Below are positions 12,451 to 19,256 of a DNA stretch of 22,078 nt, in pieces (positions within the stretch are counted from its first letter, which is position 1; each line of letters starts with the position of its first letter). The stretch covers positions 1 to 22,078 of the forward strand of contig JACCYP010000062.1 of assembly GCA_013696425.1 (NCBI GenBank), in the 5' to 3' direction. Below the pieces are notes generated by a model. That model saw only the letters and a list, made by a program, of their open reading frames with translations. It did not search any database and was not told where the DNA came from. Source of the DNA: Thermoleophilaceae bacterium. Its GTDB lineage: Bacteria; Actinomycetota; Thermoleophilia; Solirubrobacterales; Thermoleophilaceae. The translations under genes were made by a program, and so were the position numbers.

Positions 12451-15306
12451 ATGGTTTTCGCACTGGCCCTGACCCTGCTGGTCGCGCTCGCCGACATAGT
12501 CGTCGGCGGCAGCGCCCTGCTCGTGGGGCTGCTGATCATCGGACCGCTGGTGGCCTCGCTGCGCTCCAGCGTCGCCGCCACGGGCGTCATCGCCGCGGTG
12601 GCGATTGCCTTCGCCATAGCCGTGGGCATTCCCGACATGAACTTCGCGACCGGCGACCACCTCTCGCGCGTGGCGACCGTGATCGTCGGCTCCGGGCTGG
12701 CCCTTCTGATCGCCCGGGCCCGCTCCCAGCGCGAGGTCGCCACCCGCTTCCTCGCGGCCCAGCACGCCGTGGCGCGGATCCTCGCCGAGGCCGAGACGCT
12801 CGCCGCCGCGACCCCGCGCCTGCTCCCCGAGGTGGCGCCGCCGCTCGGCTGGGTCGGCGGTGCGATCTGGGAGGTCGACCGGCGCCGGGGCGAGGTCGTG
12901 CCCGCCCAGACGTGGACAGCCGATTCCGGCATCGAGGGCTTCGAAAAGGTCACCCGGGCCACGAGGCTTCGGCGCGGGGAGGGACTCCCCGGCTCGGTCT
13001 GGGAGCGCGGCCAGGCGCGGTGGATCGCAGACCTGCAGGCAGAAACGAACTTCGTGCGCAAGGCGGCCGCGCTCGAGCACGGTGTACAGACGGCGGCCGG
13101 CTTCCCGATCTCCGGCCAGCGGGGCACGCTCGGCGTGATCGAGGTCTACAGCACCGAACGCCGCGATCCGGATCCCGAGATGCTCGAGATGATGGCCGCG
13201 TTCGGCCGCCAGATCGGGCAGTTCATCGAGCGTCGGCAGGCCGACGTCGACGTGCGCGAGTCGGAGTCGATGAAGGCCGCGATCCTGAGCGGCGCGCTCG
13301 ACGCGATCGTGACGATGGACCACAACGGCACGGTGGTCGACTTCAACCCCGCGGCCGTCGCCACCTTCGGGTACTCCACCGACGAGGCGGTGGGGGCCGA
13401 GCTGGCCGAGCTGATCGTCCCGCCGAGCCTGCGGGAGGCCCATCGCGAAGGCCTCTCCAAGTTCATGAGCACGGGTGAGGGCGTGGTGTTCGACCAGCTG
13501 CTCGAGCTCACCGGCATGCGCAAGAGCGGCTCGGAGTTTCCCGTCGAGCTGACGGTCACGCGCATCGAGGGCACCGAGCCGCCGCTGTTCAGCGGACAGA
13601 TGCGCGACATCACCGCGCGCAAGCAGGCCGACGACGAGCTGCGGCGCTCACGCGACCAGCTCGAGATCATCCTCCAGGGCGTCGCCGACGGCGTGACCGC
13701 GCAGGCACCGGACGGCCGGCTCGTGTACGCGAACGACGCCGCCGTAGGCGTGCTCGGCTTCGAGGATCCCGCCGAGTTGCTGGCGGCGGAGCCCGCGGAG
13801 ATCATGGGCCGCTTCGAGATGTTCACCCCACAGGGGCGGGCGTTCGCCGTCGAGGATCTTCCCGGCCGCCACGCGCTGGCGGGCGACGAGCCCCCGGACG
13901 TGACGCTGCGCTTCCGCGTGCTCGCGACAGGCGAGGAACGCTGGTCGGTGGTGAAGGCGCGGCCGATCTTCGGCTCCGACGGCGGGGTGCTGATGGCGAT
14001 CAACATCTTCGAGGACGTGACCGACCAGATGCGCCGCGAGGAGTCCCAGCGCTTCCTCTCCGAGGCGTCGAAGCTCCTCTCGACCACGCTCGACTACGAG
14101 ACGACCCTGCGACGCGTGGCCTCGCTCGCCGTCCCTCGGCTCTCGGACTGGTGCGCCGTCGAGCTGATGGACGAGCGCGGCGAGCTCCAGCAGGTCGCGC
14201 TCGAGCACCAGGACCCGCGCAAGATCGCGCTCGCCCACGAGCTGCGTGAGCGCTACCCGCCGGACCAGAACTCGCCGACCGGCGCCCCGCAGGTACGGCG
14301 AACGGGCGAACCCGAGATCTACCCCGAGATCCCCGAAGAGATGCTCCGCCAGAGCTCGGTGGACGAGGAGCACTACCGAATGATCGTCGAGCTCGGCATG
14401 CGCTCGGCGATGATCGTGCCGGTCGATTCGCCCGAGGGCGTGCTCGGGACGATCACGATGGTGGCCGAGTCCCGCCGCTTCGACGACAGCGACCTGGCGC
14501 TGGCCGTCGAGGTCGGCCACCGTGCCGGGCTCGCGGTGCAGAACGCGCGCCTCTACACCGAGCGCGCGCACATCGCGCGAACGCTCCAGGAGAGCCTGCT
14601 GCCCCCGCGCCTGCCGGCGATTCCGAACGTCGACGCCGCGGCGCGCTTCCGCGCCGCCGGGGCCGGCAACGAGGTCGGCGGCGACTTCTACGACCTCTTC
14701 GAGCTCAGCGAGGACAAGGGCTGGGCGGTCGTGATCGGCGACGTGTGCGGCAAGGGGCCCGAGGCCGCGGCCATCACCGCGCTCGCGCGCTACACGCTCC
14801 GGGCGGCCGCGATGCAGACCGAAAGCCCGAGCGCGGCGCTCGTGGTGCTGAACGACGCGATGCTCGCCCAGCGCTCGGACAAGCGCTTCGCCTCGGTCGC
14901 GTTCACCTCCATCTCCGGCGCCGCGCTCAACGGTGGCGGGCCGCTTGACGTCTGCGTGGCCAGTGGGGGCCATCCGCTGCCGCTCGTGCTGCGCTCCGAC
15001 GGCAGTGTGCAGGACGCCGGCGAGCACGGGACGCTGATCGGCATCGTGCCGGACCCTGACCTCACCAACCAGGGGCTGCAGCTCATGGCCGGCGACTCGA
15101 TCGTGATGTTCACCGACGGCGTGATCGAAGTGCGCCGCGACGAGCAGGAGGTGTTCGGCCAGGACCACCTCGTCGAGCTGGTCGGCAAGCAGGCGGGCCG
15201 CAGCGCGGCCGAGATCGCCAACACCATCGAGAGCACCGTGATCGAAGCCTGGGGCGGCGTACCGCGCGACGACATCGCGATCCTCGTGCTCCAGGTCCGC
15301 TCCTAA
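12451..15306 (+). CDS. Membrane PAS/GAF-domain SpoIIE-family protein phosphatase (951 aa)
   Basis: A sensor phosphatase of the PP2C/SpoIIE (RsbU-like) type, which in actinobacteria typically dephosphorylates anti-sigma factor antagonists. Domains in order are three or four membrane helices (residues 1-85), GAF (about 95-265), PAS with PAC (270-390), a second PAS (395-530), a second GAF (540-700) and the phosphatase (705-951). Metal-binding acids lie in VGGDFYDLF (D745, D748), VIGDVCGKG (D764) and FTDGVIE (D889), so catalysis is likely. No kinase or HTH domain is fused. I chose the ATG at 12451. A CTG at 12421 has a better Shine-Dalgarno sequence (GGGAGAG) and would add 10 residues. No rsbV/rsbW-like partner is in the window. 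Confidence 0.9.
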   Translation: MVFALALTLLVALADIVVGGSALLVGLLIIGPLVASLRSSVAATGVIAAVAIAFAIAVGIPDMNFATGDHLSRVATVIVGSGLALLIARARSQREVATRFLAAQHAVARILAEAETLAAATPRLLPEVAPPLGWVGGAIWEVDRRRGEVVPAQTWTADSGIEGFEKVTRATRLRRGEGLPGSVWERGQARWIADLQAETNFVRKAAALEHGVQTAAGFPISGQRGTLGVIEVYSTERRDPDPEMLEMMAAFGRQIGQFIERRQADVDVRESESMKAAILSGALDAIVTMDHNGTVVDFNPAAVATFGYSTDEAVGAELAELIVPPSLREAHREGLSKFMSTGEGVVFDQLLELTGMRKSGSEFPVELTVTRIEGTEPPLFSGQMRDITARKQADDELRRSRDQLEIILQGVADGVTAQAPDGRLVYANDAAVGVLGFEDPAELLAAEPAEIMGRFEMFTPQGRAFAVEDLPGRHALAGDEPPDVTLRFRVLATGEERWSVVKARPIFGSDGGVLMAINIFEDVTDQMRREESQRFLSEASKLLSTTLDYETTLRRVASLAVPRLSDWCAVELMDERGELQQVALEHQDPRKIALAHELRERYPPDQNSPTGAPQVRRTGEPEIYPEIPEEMLRQSSVDEEHYRMIVELGMRSAMIVPVDSPEGVLGTITMVAESRRFDDSDLALAVEVGHRAGLAVQNARLYTERAHIARTLQESLLPPRLPAIPNVDAAARFRAAGAGNEVGGDFYDLFELSEDKGWAVVIGDVCGKGPEAAAITALARYTLRAAAMQTESPSAALVVLNDAMLAQRSDKRFASVAFTSISGAALNGGGPLDVCVASGGHPLPLVLRSDGSVQDAGEHGTLIGIVPDPDLTNQGLQLMAGDSIVMFTDGVIEVRRDEQEVFGQDHLVELVGKQAGRSAAEIANTIESTVIEAWGGVPRDDIAILVLQVRS

Positions 15307-15319
15307 CGGATCGCCGAGA

Positions 15320-16243
15320 TCAGCCGAGTTCCAGCTGCTGGCCCGCCTCGACCGGCGGACCCGGATCCTGCCCGACGATCTTCCTGAAGCGCCGGCCGTC
15401 GGTGGGCGCGGCGCGGCCACGGTTGTTGTTCATCAACACGTGCACCACCTCGGCATCCTCGGCCAGCTTCGTCGCCCGGCCGGCGATCTCCCCGAGCTCT
15501 GAATCCGAGTAGTCCCAGTCGAAGCGCTCGGCCACCGACTTGCCCTTCAGATAGCCCTCGGTGTTGCGCCCGTGCGCGCGCAGGTAGGCGAGCCGCTCGT
15601 TGGTCACGGCATCGACCGGCGGCATGATCGTCATGTGGTCTCCGGGCGGAGCGTCGACGCCCACCCACACCGCGTCCTGCTCGGAGAGGTGCGCGAAGGT
15701 GTGCTGCGCCTGCTCGCCATCCACCCAGCTGCGGTTGCGCAGCTCGACCGCGACCGGGTGTGGAGCGAGGCGCTGCAAAAGCGGGTCGAGCTCCGCGATG
15801 TCGTTTCGCTTCGGCGAGAAGGCGGGCGTCATCTGGAGCAGGAACGCGCCGAAGCGACCGTTCTCGACGAGCGGCTCGACCGCGTCCAGCACCTCGCCCG
15901 CAAGCATCTGCTCGAGCTCGGGCGTGTGCTGCACCCGGCCGCGATCGCTCGTGCGCGCCTCGCCGCGGATGCCCGGCGGCAGCGACCTCAAGTCGGCTGA
16001 GTGGCGCGAGAGCAGGCGATGCAGCTTCACGTCGAAGATGAAGCCGGCGGGCGTCTGGCTCACCCAGCGCTCGACGGTCTTCCTCTCGGGCACCGCGTAG
16101 AAGCTCGCGTTCACCTCGACCGCCTCGAAGCGCTCGGCGTACCAAGACAGCCTGTCCTTCGCCGGCAGGTCCTTCGGATACCACTCCTCGATGAAGCCGG
16201 GATCGGCCCAGCTCGAGGTGCCTACGAGGATGGAACCGGTCAC
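15320..16243 (-). CDS. DUF72 family protein (307 aa)
   Basis: A YecE-like TIM-barrel protein of the DUF72 family. Signatures are the opening strand ILVGTSSWADPGF, the FYAVPERKTVERWV segment, FDVKLHRLLSRH, FLLQMTPAFSP, AVELRNRSWV and a late VLMNNNRGRAAP motif near the C-terminus. The biochemical role of DUF72 is not established; the fold is reminiscent of sugar-phosphate isomerases and endonuclease IV-like barrels. The start is a GTG at 16243. The long frame upstream of it is only the antisense of the neighbouring gene. A TATCGT hexamer lies 8 nt upstream. The gene converges with the SpoIIE phosphatase (13 nt between stops) and diverges from the secreted hydrolase (32 nt between starts). Confidence 0.9.
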   Translation of the reverse strand: MTGSILVGTSSWADPGFIEEWYPKDLPAKDRLSWYAERFEAVEVNASFYAVPERKTVERWVSQTPAGFIFDVKLHRLLSRHSADLRSLPPGIRGEARTSDRGRVQHTPELEQMLAGEVLDAVEPLVENGRFGAFLLQMTPAFSPKRNDIAELDPLLQRLAPHPVAVELRNRSWVDGEQAQHTFAHLSEQDAVWVGVDAPPGDHMTIMPPVDAVTNERLAYLRAHGRNTEGYLKGKSVAERFDWDYSDSELGEIAGRATKLAEDAEVVHVLMNNNRGRAAPTDGRRFRKIVGQDPGPPVEAGQQLELG

Positions 16244-16251
16244 GCGGCCTG

Positions 16252-16257
16252 ACGATA
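16252..16257 (-). promoter_or_regulatory. Possible -10 element for the DUF72 gene
   Basis: TATCGT on the minus strand lies 8 nt before the GTG at 16243, allowing a leaderless or nearly leaderless mRNA. The divergent gene must fit its promoter into the same 32 nt; TTCAAT (16263-16268) is the best plus-strand match, 7 nt before the ATG. Confidence 0.3.
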
Positions 16258-16275
16258 GGTGGTTCAATCGCTTTG

Positions 16276-18765
16276 ATGAGGAAGGGACTCCCCGTTCTGG
16301 CCGCGCTCGCGGTGCTGCTCGCCCCCGCCGGAGCCGGCGCCCAGGACGACGCGCGCTACGCGATGGCCAACGGCTGCTTCGTGATGAAGCCGAAGAGCGG
16401 CGGCTACGTCGCGAAGTCGGGCACCGGCTACCGGTCAAACGGCGGCGCGCCCGCGAGTGGCGAGCCCCTCTTCATGAAGGCCACCGAGCTCGGGCGCTAC
16501 CTGCTCTACACGCGCGGGCGCGACTACCTGGGCTCGGCGAACGGCAAGGCGGCCACGGAGGCGCAGCCGGGCGAGTCGGCCGACTGGAGCGTCGAGGGCG
16601 CCGCGGGGAGCTTCAAGGTCCTGGCGGGCGGCCGTGCACTCGGCCTCGCCGGCGACGAACTGGTGCTGGTCGACCCGGCCCAGGCCGAGCTGTTCGCGTT
16701 CGAGCCGGCGCAGGGCTGTGCCACGTTCCCCGAGATCGACACCGGCACGAGCGGCACGCCTGCCCAGGGCGAGGTCCCCTACGGCGAGGTCCGCGGCTAC
16801 GCCGACGCGCACGAGCACCTGATGGCGTTCGAATTCCTCGGCGGCAGCGTCCACTGCGGCCGGCCGTGGCACCGCTACGGCGTGGAGTTCGCCCTGCGCG
16901 GATGCGCCGACCCCCAGGACACCCAGTACGGCACGACCACCGAGACGGCCTACACCGGGCGCGAACCCTCCGCCGACCGCTCGGGCTGGCCGCGGTTCCC
17001 GGACTGGCCCGCGCACGACGCGATCACGCAGGAATACGCCTACTACAAGTGGATCGAGCGCGGCTGGCTCGGCGGAGTCCGCCTGGTGGTGAACCTGATG
17101 GTCGAGAACGAGGCGCTCTGCAAGGTCTATCCGACGAAGAAGTACCCCTCCTGCGACGAGGCGGCGAGCGTGCGGCGCCAAATGGACGACATCTACGCGC
17201 TCGAGAACTACATCGACGCCCAGTCCGGCGGGCCGGGCAAGGGGTTCTTCCGGATCGTCCGCGACCCGTTCGAGGCCCGGCGGGTGATCAACCAGGGCAA
17301 GCTGGCCGTGGTGCTCGGGATCGAGACCTCGGCACCGTTCAACTGCAAGCTGCTGGACGAGGTGCCGCAGTGCACCAAGGCCGACATCGACCAGCAGCTG
17401 GACACCCTCCACCGTCAGGGCATCCGCGGCATGGAGGTCATCAACAAGTTCGACAACGCCTTCGGCGGTGTCGCGGGCGACGCGGGCAGCGCGGGCGTGC
17501 TCGTGAACACCGGCAACAAGGTCGTGACGAACCGCTACTGGGATCTCCAGACCTGCACGGAGGGCAGCGGCGAGGACACCGACAAGCCGCAGCAAACGCC
17601 ACCGGGCTCGGGCCGCGACGGGTACGGCGCGGCGCTCGGGCTGTTCCTGCCCGGCGGCAGTGCGCCCGTCTACCCGCCGGGACCGCACTGCAACGTGAAG
17701 GGCCTCTCCGCGCTCGGCGATCACCTGGTGAGGCGGCTGATGGAGAAGCAGATGATGATCGACCCCGACCACCTGAGCGTGCTCGCGCGGCGCCAGCTCC
17801 TGAACCTGACCGAGTCGAAGGACTACAAGGGCGTCCTCTCGAGCCACTCCTGGAGCACACCCGAGGGCTACAAGCGCATCTCCGACGTGGGCGGCCTGAT
17901 CGCCTCGGCGGGCGGCGGCCTCGACCTGAAGGCCATCACGGGCCGCGGCCAGGACGCCTACATCCAGTCGTGGCGCTACGCGAGGCAGAACTTCCGCAAC
18001 ACGAAGTACCTCTGGGGCTTCGGCTTCGGCGCGGACCAGAACGGGTTCGCGCAGCAGCCACCGCCCCGCGCGGACGCCGCGAAGGACCCGCTGCCCTACC
18101 CGTACAAGTCCTTCGACGGCGCGGTCACACTCGACAGGCAGAAGTCCGGCGAGCGGACCTTCGACCTGAACAAGGACGGCGTGGCGCACTACGGGATGCT
18201 GCCGGACTGGATCGCCGACATGACACGGCGCACGGGCGGCGAGATGCAGAACGACATGGCGCGCTCAGCCGAGCACTACCTCCAGACCTGGGAGCGCGCC
18301 GTGGGCGTGATCGAGCCGCGGTGCCGCTCCGCGCGCGGGAAGTTCAGAGCCTCGGGCCTGTTCAACGTGAGCCTGCGCGCAGGCGCCGAGTCCGTGCTCC
18401 GCCAGAGCGGCCAGCCCGCCACCCGCCAGGGCCGCGTGTGGACGTGGTGCGTGGAGGGCAAGCGCAACCAGGGACGCAAGGTGTCTGTCGCCTACACGCC
18501 CGAGGGGACCTCCGCGCTCGTGGCCTCGGACGCCCAGGGCCACCGCGCCGGGCGTGTCGAGCGCGGCCACAGGGTCACGCGCAAGCTGCGCGCGAGGACC
18601 AAGCGCTTCGGCAAGGGCGTGCTCATCACACGCCGCGGCAAGAACACGCGCACCGTCTACCTCGTGAGGCGGGGCCGCGTGCGCGGGCTGGCCGTGGCCT
18701 CCCGCGAGGCCTTCCGGACCAAGAAGACGCTCGCGGGCTACCTGAAGCTCGCCGGCCTGCGCTAG
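16276..18765 (+). CDS. Secreted metallo-dependent hydrolase, M19/membrane-dipeptidase-like (829 aa)
   Basis: A signal peptide (RK, then a hydrophobic run, AGAGA and cleavage before QDD near residue 23) predicts export. Residues 30-160 look like a beta-rich lectin-like or fascin-like segment. The hydrolase part (about 170-660) has DAHEH (D177, H179, H181), an acidic VLGIETS (E350), MIDPDHLS (H499) and LSSHSWS (H524). This order resembles the HxD, E, H, H metal ligands of renal-dipeptidase-type amidohydrolases, but the first motif is altered and a long cysteine-containing insert is present. The last ~150 residues are very basic and may bind the cell wall or polyanions. The substrate is unknown. 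I chose ATG 16276 over the adjacent TTG. No Shine-Dalgarno sequence is seen. The stop shares CTAG with the convergent gene. Confidence 0.75.
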   Translation: MRKGLPVLAALAVLLAPAGAGAQDDARYAMANGCFVMKPKSGGYVAKSGTGYRSNGGAPASGEPLFMKATELGRYLLYTRGRDYLGSANGKAATEAQPGESADWSVEGAAGSFKVLAGGRALGLAGDELVLVDPAQAELFAFEPAQGCATFPEIDTGTSGTPAQGEVPYGEVRGYADAHEHLMAFEFLGGSVHCGRPWHRYGVEFALRGCADPQDTQYGTTTETAYTGREPSADRSGWPRFPDWPAHDAITQEYAYYKWIERGWLGGVRLVVNLMVENEALCKVYPTKKYPSCDEAASVRRQMDDIYALENYIDAQSGGPGKGFFRIVRDPFEARRVINQGKLAVVLGIETSAPFNCKLLDEVPQCTKADIDQQLDTLHRQGIRGMEVINKFDNAFGGVAGDAGSAGVLVNTGNKVVTNRYWDLQTCTEGSGEDTDKPQQTPPGSGRDGYGAALGLFLPGGSAPVYPPGPHCNVKGLSALGDHLVRRLMEKQMMIDPDHLSVLARRQLLNLTESKDYKGVLSSHSWSTPEGYKRISDVGGLIASAGGGLDLKAITGRGQDAYIQSWRYARQNFRNTKYLWGFGFGADQNGFAQQPPPRADAAKDPLPYPYKSFDGAVTLDRQKSGERTFDLNKDGVAHYGMLPDWIADMTRRTGGEMQNDMARSAEHYLQTWERAVGVIEPRCRSARGKFRASGLFNVSLRAGAESVLRQSGQPATRQGRVWTWCVEGKRNQGRKVSVAYTPEGTSALVASDAQGHRAGRVERGHRVTRKLRARTKRFGKGVLITRRGKNTRTVYLVRRGRVRGLAVASREAFRTKKTLAGYLKLAGLR

Positions 18766-19208
18766 CTCACCGGCTCGGCGGCCTTCTCGCGCTCGGCCTT
18801 CGCCGCCTCGCGGAGCTGCTCGAAGTGGATCACGTTCCCGGCCGCCCCCCAGTTGCCCTCGGGCACCTCGTTCACGAGCACCCAGATGCGGATGAGGTCC
18901 TCGTCGCCCACGCCGGCGGCGTCCTTCAGGACGGCGGTGGCCGCCTCCACGAACTCCTGCTTGCGCCGGTCCGAGAGGGCACCCTGGGGCACGGTGGCCT
19001 CGACGCGGAACACCGGCGGGTCGGCCGGCGCCCCGGCGCGGAGCACGTTCTCCGCGGGAAGCTCGTGCAGGTAGGCCCAGGTGATCGAGCGGAAGAAGTC
19101 GGTGTCCGGCGCGCGCTCGGCGCGCAGCAAGGCGGTGGTCAGCTCCTCGCCCACCTGCTGCTTGTCCGGCAGGGATCCGGTGGGGAAGGTCAGGTCGATC
19201 AGCGGCAT
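18762..19208 (-). CDS. Two-domain tautomerase-superfamily protein (148 aa)
   Basis: It begins with Met-Pro; removal of Met would expose the catalytic N-terminal proline of the tautomerase superfamily. The first beta-alpha-beta unit (PLIDLTFPTGSLPDKQQVG, residues 2-20) is followed by a second, similar one from about residue 68 (FRVEATVPQGALSDRRKQEF). The size and layout resemble the fused cis-CaaD/MSAD-type proteins (about 130-150 residues) rather than the 62-residue 4-oxalocrotonate tautomerase. The reaction is unknown. The ATG has GGAG about 6 nt upstream. A perfect 10-bp inverted repeat lies 21-48 nt before the start. The gene follows dnaE2 by 46 nt on the same strand, so it may be read through from dnaE2 or controlled at the repeat. 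Confidence 0.82.
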   Translation of the reverse strand: MPLIDLTFPTGSLPDKQQVGEELTTALLRAERAPDTDFFRSITWAYLHELPAENVLRAGAPADPPVFRVEATVPQGALSDRRKQEFVEAATAVLKDAAGVGDEDLIRIWVLVNEVPEGNWGAAGNVIHFEQLREAAKAEREKAAEPVS

Positions 19209-19228
19209 TACGGCTCCGTTCGCTGGGG

Positions 19229-19256
19229 AGTGACTATGACGGCCAGCATAGTCACT
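19229..19256. promoter_or_regulatory. Perfect 10-bp inverted repeat between dnaE2 and the tautomerase gene
   Basis: AGTGACTATG (19229-19238) and CATAGTCACT (19247-19256) are exact inverted copies with an 8-nt spacer. The element is less G+C-rich than its surroundings. No U-tract follows on either strand, so an operator for a dimeric repressor (for example TetR or MarR type) is more likely than a terminator. It overlaps the last two coding-strand bases of the dnaE2 stop codon. Confidence 0.55.

Noticed and set aside
16435..18189. 584-codon minus-strand open frame opposite the secreted hydrolase
   Set aside because: It is the antisense of a gene with a signal peptide and metal motifs, and shows no family pattern of its own.
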